Assembly (NCBI GenBank): GCA_021018995.1
Contig: CM037588.1
Coordinates: 92,416,765 to 92,480,764, forward strand
Source: Chloranthus sessilifolius
Lineage: Eukaryota; Streptophyta; Magnoliopsida; Chloranthales; Chloranthaceae
Reading direction: 5' to 3'
Length of the DNA stretch: 64,000 bases
The notes beneath the pieces are model-generated. The model had not been told where the DNA came from. It made no database searches and saw nothing but the letters and a program-made list of their open reading frames with translations. The position numbers and the translations under genes were made by a program. Below are positions 21,935 through 34,679 of this stretch, piece by piece; position 1 is the stretch's first letter, and each line of letters begins with the position of its first letter.

Positions 21935-23254
21935 TCCAGGTTCGGACTATTACACAGTAAGACTGCACCATGGTGGTCAGTTTGTGGGTAGACATGAGGG
22001 AAGATATATTGGGGGCATCACTACCTTTTTTTACTACTGTCACATAGATAAGATGTCCCTTCTAGAGTTGACAATTATGGCTAAAGAGGCATGTCATAGA
22101 AGAGAATGTCAATTATATGTGGAAGTGAAAGGGAAGTTCTCTTTCATGCTAACTGATTTGGACACACTTCAGTTGGGCAGTGCAGTTGACTCCAAGAGGG
22201 TGGTTGTTGTCTATATTATATCCAACTTAGTAAGAGAAGTGGCCACTCAAGAAAGTCAAGTTGGGATGGGGAAACAAAAGTGTATAGTTAGTGGTGTAGA
22301 GAGCAAGGTCACAGGTATGCCAACAAGAAGTATCCCGCCCACTTTTTCAAGAACTCAGAGTACAGTTAAAAATAGTATGATTATGAGAGGATGGTCTGAA
22401 GGAAAGGAGAAAATGAATGTGATGGAGGATGATGATAACACAAGTATGTCAACGAGAAGTATCTCACCCACTTTGTCAAGAACTCAGAGTACAGTTAAAA
22501 CTAATATGATTACGAGAGGACGATCTGAAGGAAAGGAGAAAATTAATGTGATGGAAGGTGATGATGACATGGATGACTGATCCAGACTCTAGTTCCTCCG
22601 ATGATGAAGATGAGTTGTACGATAGTGACTACTTATAATCCGATAATGATGCATTATCATCATCACTTGGAAGAGGAAGTAGATGTTCACAAGGATGATA
22701 AAGTTGTATCCCTAGCTGGTGATAATGACCTAGATGGTGATGATGATGAAGGTTTTTCAGACGAAGAATTAAGGAGCATAGCAAGTGACTCCGATGATGA
22801 GGACCTTCCCAAGCATCCAAAGTATTATAAATTTAAAGACAAAATGAGCATGGATAATCCCACATTTTTTATTAGGATGGAGTTCAAGACTAACGAGATC
22901 TTCATAAATGTAGTGAAAGAGTGTGCAATCAAGTTGAGAAAAGAGATTAAGTTTGTGAAGAGTGATCGAGAGAAGATACGGGCTTGGTACCATATATAGA
23001 GTGATGACATATAGAGATTTGCATATATATAGTAGGTCCTTTGATATCCCATGGGTGAGCACAAAGTAGATATTGAGCAAATATGTCGAAAGGATTAGAC
23101 TTAATCTTACGTGCCAATTACTTCATTGGTAGAGACCATTGAGTCTGAGAGGAATGTCAAAGTAAATGTATAAAAGGTTTATAGGGCTAAGAAAATGGCG
23201 TTACAGATGGTTGAGGGCACAACATCTGCCTAAGTCAAGTTGCTATGGGGTTAC
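21935..23254 (+). pseudogene. Mutator-like (MULE) transposase remnant, N-terminal half
   Basis: Translation gives HHGGQFVG at 21967, RYIGG, then DIDKMSLLELTIMAKE, which is the N-terminal module typical of plant MULE transposases (the motif HHGG...YVGG...DxDxxSLLEL). After an acidic segment the 22601-22999 frame has DNPTFFIRMEFKTNEIF, VKECAIKLRKEIKFVKSDRE and a stop at the position of the expected zinc-binding region; this is the MuDR DNA-binding domain. Near 23190-23250 the pattern MALQMVEG...LLWGY matches the sequence before the catalytic domain. The catalytic domain itself is lost to the LTR insertion at 23255. Several stops and frameshifts make it non-functional. No terminal inverted repeats were located. 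Confidence 0.82.
22316..22565 (+). repeat. In-frame tandem duplication within the MULE remnant
   Basis: Two 123-126 bp units encode a Met-(P/S)-Thr-Arg-Ser-Ile-(P/S)-Pro-Thr...Arg-Thr-Gln-Ser-Thr-Val-Lys segment ending in an Asp-rich tail. Unit 1 spans about 22316-22440 and unit 2 about 22442-22565. The units differ at roughly one codon in seven. The duplication keeps the frame, so it arose while the gene was coding or by chance in multiples of three. Confidence 0.75.
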
Positions 23255-24195
23255 TGTAGACACCCAAATTTGGCCCAATGTCCGATCGACACATACTTTA
23301 AAAAAGGCGTATACCAGAGCTTTTGAAAGCACCTCCCAAACCCTTAAAGCTTAACCCCAAACCTTTAGAACCTTTCCAAGACCCTTAGGAATCAACCCTA
23401 ACCCATAGAACCCTTCCCGAACCCATTGCAAACCCTCCTGAATAGTGGATGGAAAGAGGAATGCCAAGAATTACCTGATTCTGAGTTGTATATCAAAAGT
23501 TATGGCTATTTGAAAAAAGCAGAAAAGTGCAGGATTTTATACTTGCGTATATATTATATATGCAAAGCCAATTTTTGACAGAAATTGGCCTTGTGTATAT
23601 ATTATATACGCAAGGCAAATTTGGCTTATTCCTTCATAATTGAGCTCCAGAACGGGCTCTAAACTTCCTTGTTTTCTCAGAGAACACTGTTCCTAAGCCT
23701 AGCGTATATATTATATACGCAAGGCTTAGGAATAGTATTTTTAGGAAAATGGCCGAATTTCACTTTTGGGGTTTGACGTTTTTACCACCCCAAGGTTTGA
23801 GGTTGGTTTCTTTAGGACTATTGCACTCCTCCTAGACTTTTGTTCTACCCTTTTATCATTTAGAACCCCACCCTATCATCTACCATTAAACCCAAGTTCC
23901 CACCTATCTAAGCCCTAGAAATCCTTGAAAACCTTAGATCCCCATTACCTAATTGCTGACCCAATTAGCACCTTAATACTCACTAACCCCTCTCCTTTTA
24001 TATATAGAGAGACACCCTCCCTGGTTAAGGGCTTGAAAAATTTCCAAAAGAGAGAATCCTTTAGAGTTTTTCCCTCCTTCAAGCTTTAAATCCACAAAAT
24101 TCCAGAACCTAGGTTCCCCTTTTAGAACCCATCTTCCATCACCAATCCCTTAGCTTTAGGAAGAACAAGGCTTTAGCCTATCTCTCTTACCTCAT
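23255..24195 (+). repeat. Tat-type LTR fragment in the MULE remnant
   Basis: The start TGTAGACACCCAAATTTGG lies directly after GTTAC in the MULE frame. It is the same start class as the LTR at 10133. A TATA box-like TATATATAG stands at 23999-24007. No PBS follows; at about 24195 it abuts a fragment of copy B's 3' LTR, so its 3' end is lost. The right-hand target duplication cannot be found. Confidence 0.75.
23540..23730. repeat. GCGTATATATTATATACGC palindrome array in the Tat-type LTR fragment
   Basis: Three copies with one to three changes lie at about 23544-23565, 23594-23613 and 23702-23722, each followed by AAGGC or AAAGCC. The motif is a perfect 19-base palindrome around a TT/AA centre in the third copy. 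The array is about 270 bp upstream of the TATA-like box. Confidence 0.8.
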
Positions 24196-24297
24196 AACTT
24201 TTCTTAATATTTGCACATTAGTAATTTCTTAGTAGAAAACTAAGGTCTAGCATCACTAAGTTAAGGGTGGTAAAATGGTATATTATGTGACTGATCA
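24195..24297 (-). repeat. 3' LTR stub of copy B
   Basis: On the minus strand it begins TGATCAGTCACATAATATACC at 24297 and runs through CTTAGTGATGCTAGACC, as in LTR-B, LTR-C and LTR-A starts. It stops at about 24195, where the Tat-type LTR fragment begins. The purine-rich AGCGTAAGTTTAGGGTG in front of it (24298-24315, minus) is the polypurine-tract position. Confidence 0.8.
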
Positions 24298-26216
24298 CAC
24301 CCTAAACTTACGCTTTGCTAGTCTCTTGCAAAGAAGGAAATATAAAACATCCTATACTAAGAATTTAAATGTCACTTTTGTAGGGAGCATGATTGCATTT
24401 AGCAGATGCAATAAGGCTTTAAACCCCTAGGTGATCCCTAATGGAGGAGTTGTAGTCTCCTGAAGGTTTTCAGTGAAGTTACCTACAAACTTCAAATATT
24501 TTTAGACTTTTTAAAATATTTTTCAAAACTAAACAAAGGAAATTTAAAAATCTAAGCTAATTCTATACACTGATTATTTAATCATCACATGGTCATTATG
24601 ATTTTCAAAGATATGATTCATCCAACCACTACTTTCCATCCTAACAGTTATCCTTGATCAAAACTCAACAATTTCAATTCTGTGAAGCGTGGAGTGTGTG
24701 TGTACCAATGAAAAGTTTATTCTTCATAAAGTTTTCTAAACTGCAGATTTAGAAAATATTTTCATTCATAACTCTCTCTATTGGCATACTCTCAAAAAGA
24801 TATTAAAACTTTTGGGCTCTCTCAATATAATATATATGATAAATTCAAAGGATAATTGAAATAAAATGAATCTCATGAAGAAGATAACCTATTCTATTTA
24901 TATGATTCCCTGTCCAATCCATAATATCTATTATTCATACCTCTACTAGGCTTATACTTTTGCAAATCATAAATCAATAAGGTCTTTCCTTCGGCTTGTA
25001 ATGGGGCTTTTAGGTTTCAGAAGGTGTCAAAGAAAGGTACAAAAGGATTCAAATTTTTTTTGAGAATTTAGTTCTTCCTTCTCTATCTTCTTCTATTCTT
25101 TTCTTTTCTACTTCAATAAGTATCCACGAATTTGGATGCTTCTTCCCATTTACTAATTCTTATTTTTATAAAATCCCTTTTCTTTTGTCAGACTTGTAAA
25201 ATCGTGTTTCACGATTTTTTTTTTTTTTTCCCTTCTTTTTATCCTTTTGATTGCTTCTTCGTATAGAATTGTGTGTTACATTTTCTGACTCTTTTCCCAT
25301 ATTTTTTTCTTTTCAGTTGTACCCTTTTTTAGCAGGGCCCTTATCTGTTATCTTTTTACTCCTTTCACTCCCTCTTCTTTCCATCTTTTTCCTCTAAATT
25401 CTCAAAAAATATAAGGGTTAAAAGTTGAAAGCTTTTGGTAGTACATATGGTTAAGGGTTTATCAGATTTTTGGTACAAAGAATAAATTATTTTATGAGAT
25501 TTTAGCTTTTTGGCTCTGATTTAAACACAAGATGGCCTTTAATCATCTTTACGATTTACTAGCATAGATGCCTTATTGCTTTGATGTTTCTAATAGATAG
25601 TTCTAGATAAAAAATCAGGTTATCATAGCCATAAAATATTTTGATTCGAAGTTCAACAATATGAGATTTCATAAAAGCGGTAAAGAAGTTCAAAGGAATT
25701 TTGACTTGAATAGAAGCAGTCTCTCTCTCAAAGAAAGGAAAAATTAGTCTCTAATGCTCACTGGTTTATATAATTTTGAAACTATAATCTAAATATTACA
25801 GTTCAGATTAATCTATTGTTTCAAACATTCATTCTAATACAGTGTTCAAAGAGCTAAACATGAATTTAACTGTTCTATTTTTTATTATTAAACTTCTAAG
25901 AAAATGCTATTTGGATTCTTATTTTTGTTTCTATCATATTCACAATGTGATGTTTAAATATTCAAAATTCTAAGAAAATGCAAAATAAAAAATACTAGAA
26001 ACTAAAATCGAAAGAAAAGATTTTCTCTAAAAAATTCTAATCTAAAAGTTATGGAAAAATAAAGTATTATTTACAAAATTAAACTAATATATACACTAGA
26101 TGTATATCCCCCCAAACTTAAATTGGACAATACCCTCATTGGCACAAAAACAGGAGATACATTCAAAATTTTACCAAAAAGATCATACTTGTCAGGCTTG
26201 TGATGTTCTGTAATTT
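24298..26216 (-). other. 3' non-coding region of copy B
   Basis: No ORFs of note. The AAGTTTGGGGGGATATACA stretch at 26102-26120 (minus) directly follows the ORF. The rest aligns with 10134-11880 and, inverted, with 47839-49622. It contains an uninterrupted version of the site where the Tat-like element sits in copy A (near 24465). Confidence 0.65.
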
Positions 26217-28851
26217 TTACTCACTTGGTGATGAAGGATATGGTACAAGGATGGACGCAGCAGGTGGAGTTGGTGCTGGTGAGGCTAGCAGTGAGGAGGA
26301 GTTGTTTGATAGGTCATCCTCTGAGTCAACGACCACATTTGTAGAGTAATCATCTTGTTCTTCTGAAAGTGGTTCTCTTTTTGTCGCAGGCTCAGCGTCA
26401 TCAATGTTTTCCTCCTCTTCTATCAATATGCAAAAGTATCCTTTTAGACTATGTTGCTCATTTTCAACCTTTTCTTTAATTTTCAAATCCTCATTCAACT
26501 TTTTAATCATAGTGGATTTCAATTGAATTTCCAGCCTCAGCTTTTCTGCTTCAATTTGTTCTTTTGTCACTGCGGCCCAGCATAGGCTTAATAGTCTTCT
26601 TCTGTCCAGCATTAGCTAATCTGAGGGACTCATTATCCTCTTGAAGTTTCAGAATTTTCCCCTCTGCTATGGTCAGTAGATGACTTTTCTCATCTAGCTG
26701 TCTATTGAGTTCTTACTGGTAATCGTGATGAGCTTTTTCTTTCACAATTTCTCTAGCATCCAGGTCTTCAATGAATTCGCTGAATTGCTCCATCAGAGTT
26801 GCAATTTTATCTTCGTATGCCTTCTTCTCTCATTCCCATGCTTGCTGATTTTCACTTATCATTCTATTTTCTCTTTACATTTGGATAATTTTTGCTTGAA
26901 GGGTTGAAGTGGCCTCTGAACTCTTTTTTCTGTTTTTGTCGTCCAGTGTGCATGGTGATCTTTCATTGCTTTTCGTCATAAGTTTTCCACTATCTCTGCG
27001 TGCTTTTGAGTAGTGAGTGTAGATTAAAGGACTCTATTCTTCAGCCTATGAAACTCCTCCATCAATTTTCTTACCACACCTGGTAGTGGCATAAAATTTG
27101 GAGAAAAGGTATTTTGTCATTGCTCTACTTCCCTCAGTCTTCTTACTACATCTGGTAATGGCATTAGATTTGGTTCATTTATAAGTTGCCATTGTTCTAC
27201 TGCCTTCAATCTCCTTTCTAGATCAGGTTGTTCAAATATTGGAACTGCTGTGGTGGTGGTTGGAGGATCAACGAGGGATACTTCTTCTCCATTTAACAAC
27301 TCTGTGAAACCCCCTCTTAGTATTTTAGAACTCAGTCTTGGTTCTGCTACTTGGAATGTAAGAGTCTACTCGGTATTGGAAGGAATTGTGGGAAAAACAA
27401 CAGGCTCAATACAGGCAGAAGCATGGCTAGAAGTAGCCATTTCATTAATCTACTGGTCCATTGTTAGAGGATTTTCTTCTGCTACTGCTATCATTGGGCT
27501 CACAAGCTCTGCTTTTGTAACAATTGGCAGTGTGTCTGCCTCAGTTGAAGGGGGTATAGCAGGCCCTATTGGTAAGTCCAGAGCCGAGTCATACAGAGTA
27601 ACTTGATCCGCAACTGGGAGTTTTAACTCAGCTACCCTCTCATGTATCTCTCTTGAGGTTGAGTATAAGTACTCATTCTCTTTCCCGTAACTAATTCTTC
27701 TCGGATTATAATTAACTGCTCCATGGCAGAATCTTCTCAGCCCTCGGGTATAGAGGGGACACTGTGTGTGGTGAAATAGGGATTTTCTTTTTGTTTGTAG
27801 CACTTAGAGTTCTCCTGTAGGTTTTGGCAGTGAGGCTATCCTTTGTTCTAGGAAGAGCCTTTTCTTTGGGATCAATGCTATATCCCACATTCATTAACAA
27901 ATTTGTGATTAACCCTCCAAAGGACAAACATAATTTCTTTGTTTGATATTTTTCTTAGTTCAACTTCTCCCTCATGGTGTTGATTACTTCTAACAGGTAG
28001 GCTCGAACACTGAACCAGTAGCGATTAGCCATAAGATACAAGGCTCTTACGAAGAGTGCTCTTCTTTGTGTCCCATGACCCGTTGGGTGGATGGTCTTGT
28101 GAATTAAGACATCCATGAAGTGAATCTGTAGACTCCGTGATTCTACATCTTTTCTCAAGAAAAATGATCTATCTTTTGGGGGTTTTCCCAGTAGCTCTAT
28201 CGCCATCTGAACATAGTCTGGTAGAGTATGGGGTTGTTCTCTTAAAATATTGGCTGCCGTATTGTCAGGGGACACTTTAGGTCTTTGCAAGGGTGCATTC
28301 ATCACCCCAACAACCATTTCCTTTGTTATTGCAATCGGAAATTTGTCAATGGTTGTGGACAAAATTGGTTCTGAACCCTTGCTACTATTAATTATATTTT
28401 TATAAAACAGTCGTACCAATCTCAAGTAGACTTGTGTAACTCCGGGATCTAGGAAGTACTGCATCCCGACGTCCTTGAAGTATTGGATTGCCTCTCTACT
28501 TATTTCACATTCTTCCCAAAAGGCAATATCCACTATGATTTCAGCCCCCATAATATGGTGTTTCATTGATTTTGGGAGTCGTTCTGTTGTAATGTTGGAG
28601 GGCTATGGTTTTTTACCTTTATCCAATTTTGTGCGCTTCCCAAAGGTGGGTATTGATTCAGTTCCTACTCCTTCGGATAGAGTTTCTCTAATATCCACCC
28701 TTGAGGGCTTAGCTTTCTTTTTGGGTAGGTCTACTGCTTTCGATTTGGCTTTAGTGGCAGCAGACCGTGCAATGAGGTTCATAAGTGGAGAGTTATTAGA
28801 ACTTCTACCTCCTCCTTCCTCACTCTGTCGCTTGCCTATTACTCCCGACAT
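26217..28851 (-). pseudogene. Accessory protein of copy B (plant 'putative transposon protein'-type domain plus coiled-coil tail)
   Basis: Start ATG at 28851 follows a leader intron. Residues 1-82 are basic and Ser/Lys-rich (likely nuclear or nucleic-acid contact). The domain runs from about 28566: RAEVVV-like EIIVDIAFWEECEIS, YFKDVGMQYFLDP, LRLVRLFYKNI, ILSTTIDKFPIAIT, LLGKPPKDRSFFLRKDVE and DVLIHKTIHPTG. I take it to be the family annotated as putative plant transposon protein. One in-frame stop (28603-28605) and stops at 27955 and after split it; the tail (27803-26217) is acidic with heptad-rich segments (LEIQLKSTMIKKLNEDLKIK) ending YPSSPSE. Homologous to 36490-38265 (copy C) and 63060-64000 (element H). 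Role unknown. Confidence 0.72.
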
Positions 28852-28867
28852 GCTGTAATTCCTTTTT

Positions 28868-28959
28868 CTGCAAGATGTAAAGAATATTATTTAGTAAATC
28901 GCAACTTGCATATAAACATTTCCAGAGACTCGTCTGTTTAAAAAAATAGAGATTGTTAC
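28868..28959 (-). other. Probable leader intron of copy B accessory ORF
   Basis: Minus strand GATCAAG|GTAACAATC... to ...CATCTTGCAG|AAAAAGG, 92 bp, ending 17 bases before the ATG. Copy C retains the same borders, GACCAAG|GTTTG and CTCTTGCAG|GAC, with only 18 bases between them, and element H has GTAATC at the corresponding place. Confidence 0.6.
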
Positions 28960-29219
28960 CTTGATCTTGACTAATCAACAAACCCTAGTTTTAAGATATT
29001 ACTTAGGACTTGAATAGGGTTTCCAAAATCAAATAGTAGATACAAGGAAAATTTAGGAAACAAAAATAGTTGAGTCTTAGTCGATGAATTTTTGAAAAAC
29101 AGAGGGAGAATGGGATAAAAAATAGAGAGTCCGAAAATGGGGCTGACATATCCTCTTTCGAATATGTAGGCCCTATTTAAGTAATGACCTGCTGAACCGG
29201 TCATTCTCTAGCTTTTCAG

Positions 29220-29400
29220 CAATGGTAAATACGAACTCTCGTATCAGCCAAATCGTAATAGCTATGCTTGTACTGATAGACATATCCATAATGACGATCA
29301 ATCGTAAATTCATACCATTGTTCGCTATAATATACAATAGGAATTGCATTACGATCCATCATTTTTCAATGATTTGAGTCGTAATGTAATGCCTAAAGAT
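29220..29400. repeat. Internal AATCGTAA / TTACGATT array upstream of copy B accessory ORF
   Basis: AAATCGTAATAG, CAATCGTAAATT, CATTACGATCC and GTCGTAATG follow one another over 170 bp between gag and the accessory ORF. The 5' LTR of the same copy has related motifs at 32280-32470. Confidence 0.62.
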
Positions 29401-29442
29401 AAAAGAAAGGAAATAATTTTACATATTTTATAAGGGGTGCTA

Positions 29443-30951
29443 CGGATGAGTCGGTAGCTCAAGGATCCATGAGGTTTTCATATTAGATTTTGGGGAGTCG
29501 ATGTCTCCCCTAAGAATACTTATCCTCTAGGATTGTTAATTGGCTATGTCAGCAATTTGCCACTCTCTCTTTTCTCCACTTGGAAAGCTAGCTGGCCTAT
29601 CTGGCTTTCCAGCTTTGTAATAGACTGAGTGTGTGAATGGAGCACTTGAGAGAATTGAGCGAGCTTATGTAAATCTTTTGAGTGCTGATGCGACTGTTGC
29701 TATAAATCTCGGAGGATTTAAATAATTATGGTGTCAAGTGCATTGATCTATGGTCCAAATTGGGGTTACGCAGTAGGCATTTAAGGTCTCTGGTAGAAAA
29801 CTTGGGTCTAGGGAAATCAAGGTTCCGCAAAATTGGTGCTAGTTGTGCTCCTCCTGTGGAACCTTAGTTAAATTCAGGGTGGTTCCTCCAGCTGGGTTAT
29901 ACATATTTCCATAATCTCCCCTCTGAAAGGCCATTACTTGCTCATTTTTCACCACCTCCTGGTACAATGCACAGCTGGGTTTTCATTATAAGTATGAGAC
30001 TGATAGTTATAACAGTTTGCTAAGGATCTATCCGGAGTGCTCAGTTTGGCAGCCATTAATATTGCGATTTGTTGTTCGAGAGCTAAAACCTCCACATTCA
30101 TATCATCCTCTTTCTTTACTTTATCTTTACTGATATCGTATAGTCCACCCCTCGCGAGCGGGGTGTAACGAGTGATATCTGAATCAGATCTAAGCAGGTC
30201 TTATTTTTACTTTGAGCTATCAGCCAGTTTCTCGAATAGGTTTAAGGACTATTGGCCATTTTGAGCCATAAAGGCTCCTCCGCTGATGGCATCGACTATA
30301 GACTGGTTAGTCTCAGTCAACCCTTGATAGAAACTTTGTGCTATTGACCAGTTCGGCACATCATAATGAGGCACTTCCTTAATAAGTCTTTCACGCGCTG
30401 CCAACTTTCATGAAATAATTCTCCAGGCTGCTGCCTGAAATCTTGAATTGCTTGCTGAATCTAGTTAGTTCTACCAATTGGGAAGTACTAATTTAAGAAT
30501 TTAGATTGTAGTTCATCCCAAGTGGTTATACTCCTGGCAGGTAACGAAGTTAGCCATGTTTTCACTCTGTCTTTCAGAGAGAAAGGGAACAACTGTAGCT
30601 TGACTGACTCCCCATTAGCCATTAAAAGTTGTAACATCGTGCAAAGCTTTATAAAATCCCTTAAATGTTAATAGGGATATTCTCTATCAAGCCCATGAAA
30701 AGTAGGTACAGCTTGAAGTGTATTGAGCTTGATTTCATATAATTTTGTCCAACTGCAACCTCTGGTATAACTATACAGGAGGGTGCAGTCAGAGCAATTA
30801 GACTGAAATGTGCTTGAATTGAATGGTCGTCAGCCATGGTTAAGGACTCTCTCCTAAAAGATCGATTTAATGCGAGATTACGCAGGAGAGTGCATTCGAT
30901 TTTGGGGTCACACTCGAAGAAATCTAAACTTTGAGATCGACTGTGATGCAT
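29443..30951 (-). pseudogene. Athila-type Gag of copy B
   Basis: Blocks in degenerate frames: LDFFECDPKIECTLLRNLAL at the N terminus (30661-30951), a Met-Ala-Asp-Asp start-like stretch at 30837, PSCIVIPEV, then FPFSLKDRVKTW-like and HYDVPNWS-like blocks further left, and a C-terminal LETQIGQL-like helix near 29590. It ends with the conserved Glu-Leu-Pro-Thr-His-Pro-stop (29443-29460), shared with copies A and C. The full frame is interrupted many times. No pol frame follows; the next open sequence is the accessory ORF with its own promoter region. Gag packages RNA in the particle, so even this non-autonomous family would supply its own capsid. Confidence 0.75.
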
Positions 30952-31204
30952 AAAAAAAAAAAAGAAAAACTATGTTTTTGCGTTTTTAGCTTTATTTAAT
31001 TTTTATTCTAGAAGGTAGGGAGAGAAACAAATTTGAGCCTCTAGCTTCTCTGATCAAGGGAAGTTGAAACCTCGATTCGTTACTCCGAATAAACCTGCAA
31101 AAGATTTAAGAAGTGATCAAAGAAAAAATAAAAATATAAAGAAATATAAAAAGAGAGATAAATACTTATTTTCTTAAAACTAATATAAAGATAAAATCCG
31201 CTAT

Positions 31205-31221
31205 CCCTGGCAACGGTGCCA
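31205..31221 (-). other. Primer binding site of copy B
   Basis: Minus strand TGGCACCGTTGCCAGGG, six bases after the LTR end ...GAGCA. Athila-type. Confidence 0.88.
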
Positions 31222-33774
31222 AAAACTTGCTCTTGATATTTACGTTGTTTTAATTAAGTCTTAACCTATTACAAGCATACAATGGAAATTGTAATACTAG
31301 CATAGGATCGTTCCCACGAGGAAGTGTTTTATCTTATATTTATTAATTTTCTGAAAACTTATATTTATCTTTTAAGATCCTAAACTACTTGAGAAATATG
31401 AATAAAAGAATAATTTCTTAAACTAATTTACAGAAAAAATAAATCCTAAATCCTCCTTTAGATTGTGGTCATCAATCATAATTTTCATTTATCAGATATT
31501 TACAAATTTAAAATACCGTTACACTAAATTTCAGTCCTCTAGAATTTAGGCGCCAATAAAAAACTAGCATCCTTTAATATAGATCTATACTAATATTTAA
31601 TCTACCAAAATTTGGGCATCAATCAAACTCCAGAAAATTAAAGATGGAAAATAAAAGCCATTACACTAATATGCAAATCTCAACCTGAGTCGTCAATTCA
31701 AATTAAACCTTGGAGATGTTTACAAAGCAGTAAATTGCAATAAAAATAAATCTAAACTAGAAAGCAATAAAATTATATCTTTCACCCCTCAGCCGCAGAC
31801 ATTAATTGCTTTTGAGAAACTACAGATATCTACTCTAATCTTCCAGCTCTTAATCTCAGTCGTCAATTGTGATCGAGGAACCTTTGATATCTAAACTAAA
31901 CTACTCTAATAAGCAGAAGAAAATCCAACCTCAGGCGTCAATTGATGCTGAGAATTTCTTCGATGATTAATTCCTATACCAAGCTTTCTTATTTATAGAT
32001 CATAAGGGGTGAGTTTACAAAACTCCTAATTCTAATAAAGAAACTTGTAAAACAAAAGTGTCATTATAACTCTACTTCTAATTCTATCTTTCCTTTCTTT
32101 CAACAGTTGATGTACTTTTGGATTTTCTCCTTTATTTCAGCAACAGAGTCCTTTAAGAGTCTTCCTTCTTCAATCTTCTCAGATCCGTGATTGGCTAGAC
32201 TTCTAAGTCAAGAATTCTTCTAATTATATGCATGGCGGTGTAAATCCTCACTTGATCAGTAGCTTCAGAAAGCTTATTTTATAAAACTGTAAATCACGAT
32301 TTTATAGATTTCACTCTCTGGATGATTCTTTATTTACAATCGATCGTCTTCTCTTTTGTATCACACTTTGCTTTGAACGTTTCTTCTGAAGAATAGTAAA
32401 TTATGATTTCTTACTTTCTTCCTTTGTAGTGTTTCGCTCAATCATAAAGTACGATTTTCCATCTTTCAGTAGACGATGATTCATCTGTTTCGTTCAATTG
32501 TCTTTCTTATTGCTTTATGAGTTCATTTTGATGAATATTAACACTTTGGCTCTATATTTGTAATACCCTGATAATTCAAACCTGGTATATCATGTTAATA
32601 CTCGGTAGCGGGTGTCGGTGCCTGATATCTGGTTCGTATAAATAGTTGGTGCTAATTAAAAGTCAACTTCAGGTGAGATAGTATACACGTAAATAGCTGA
32701 ACCACACACACTTGCGTTGGTGTCGACCGTATACTAAGGAAAAAGCCATGTATCAGATCTGATCTTTGATTGGCCAATGCATGGTCAACACGCGGACCCA
32801 CACATATTTGGCTGAATGTACAAGTCTCACACTAGAAACAAGCATCTTGAAGATTATGAACCCTCTTGGTATTGAGCCTCACCATGTGATGCCTTTAGGA
32901 CTAAACTACTTAAGAACCAATTAGTTGGACCCATGCCAAAACCCTTTTTGCACCTTAGAGATATTTAGTACGCCGTTGTAAGTGTAGAGGGTTTACATGG
33001 GAACCAATCCAGTACATTTAAGGGCCATGCACGCTAAGTCTATGCATGAGGAGTTACTATTGGGTAGCAGCAGCTAAAAGAAGAACTCTCTCTTCTTTTC
33101 CCGCCTCTACATCATGAACCACATGATGGCTTATACACCACTATGGCGTGTGCAGCCTATACACCCTATCTAACACCCAGGGGTATAAAACCCATGTCAC
33201 ACGCATAAGCATGCATATCCTCCGTTGAAACCAAGAATGAGTGAACGAGAGATTAGGAATTAGCCTCTTTTTCTTCTTCTTTTTTCCCCTCTGGAACCCG
33301 ACCTTCGAATCTAGCACTAACCACCAATCTGTAGTGGTAGTTTGAACCGTAGATCAAAGGCACCGAATATATCCCAAGCTTCACTGAAATTTCGACCATG
33401 TCGATCGCACGAACTACATGTAAAAGGTATTTATGGCATCGCAATCGCATAAATCTTATTCTATAGTATCTAGGATCGAGAATTGACGATAGCTTGATTT
33501 CATGCAACGGTTTTCGATGATCGTACGCGGAAGAAAGCAATGGTCGAAAGCGTTACATGCGGCTAAAATCGAAGGCTAAAGGTTCATCTAAATCTAAGTT
33601 TTGTGTGGGGGGGATGATCATGGTGTACACCATGATCACATGTATGAGAATCAAGGGGAAAAGAGTCCAGGAATTTAGCGTGAGAAGGATTAGAAGAAGT
33701 GATCTGGACAATGAAAACTGCCTGGGCTAAGCAAGAAATAGCCGAGCGATCCCACTGCTGCAAGTAGAAAACAA

Positions 33775-34150
33775 AAGAAATAAAGAACTCACTTGGGCGA
33801 GTTCTTTAGGCCAAAATGTTCAGGCAAAACTCACCTGGGCGACTCAAACAGCCAAAAAGTTTAGCGCGGGAGACCCATAAGTGGTCGGACAAATGGTTAG
33901 ACGCATGGGGGGTTTGAGCCATTAACAAGCTCGCCTGGACGACTTTCTCAAGCCAAAAGTTTCGGGTGAAACTCGCCTGGGCGACTTTTAAGTGGCATTT
34001 TAGGCGTTTAAAGAGAAGCCATTGGGCGACTTTTAAGTGGCATTTTAGGTGTTTAAAGAGAAGCCACCGGGCGACTTTAATTAGTAGCGCGGGTGACTTT
34101 AGATGCCTTTGAAAATGAGACGACTTTAGGTGTCTTTTGAATGTGTAAAA
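33775..34150. repeat. CGCCTGGGCGAC array in E1
   Basis: Variants of (C/G)GCCTGGGCGACTTT recur about ten times. Two adjacent units of about 45 bp (33978-34070) carry TTTTAAGTGGCATTTTAGG and AAAGAGAAGCCA. The core CGCC-TG-GGCG is an imperfect palindrome. It is the E1 counterpart of the arrays in other LTRs. Confidence 0.7.
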
Positions 34151-34679
34151 CCATGTGCCACTTGAAGGGGCAACCTTGTATACCACGTGAAATTTGTAAA
34201 GACCACCAAACGACCTTTTAGCCTTCGCCGAATCTAGTTAGATCACTACCCGATCTTTTAGAAAATGACTAGTTTGGGTACTGATGGCCTGATCATGCAT
34301 AGGAACTTATGAGGTCATATTTTTTATTATTAGGCAGAACAAGGAATTCTTGAACACATGTTTCAACAGATATAAGCAGCGATTAAGGTAGGGAATAATG
34401 TCGTACCATATTTCTCGTTTCGCTTCAAATTCTTGCGAATGATGTACATAGTAAATGTCTAAATTTTCTTTTCAATATACATATATATATACAAAAATCT
34501 TGATATGATTGGAAGGCTTAAAATGTGAAATTTTACCTGTTTGCATATTTTAGCATGTGGCACCTTGATGCATGATTTCATTGGCTTCATGAACATATGA
34601 ATTTTACGTTTAAATTGGATATCACTGTCATTTGTTTTGTTTACGCGTTCGTCCTTTGTATCTTTTTCATACCTTTGAT

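Noticed and set aside
32641..32820. Possible separate nested element near the start of E1
   Set aside because: No second pair of ends or target duplication was found; the sequence is continuous with the rest of the solo LTR.
33806..34186. 126-codon minus-strand frame with repeated KCHLKVAQWLLFKRL segments
   Set aside because: It is antisense to the CGCCTGGGCG array of E1; repetition of the DNA explains the repeated peptide.
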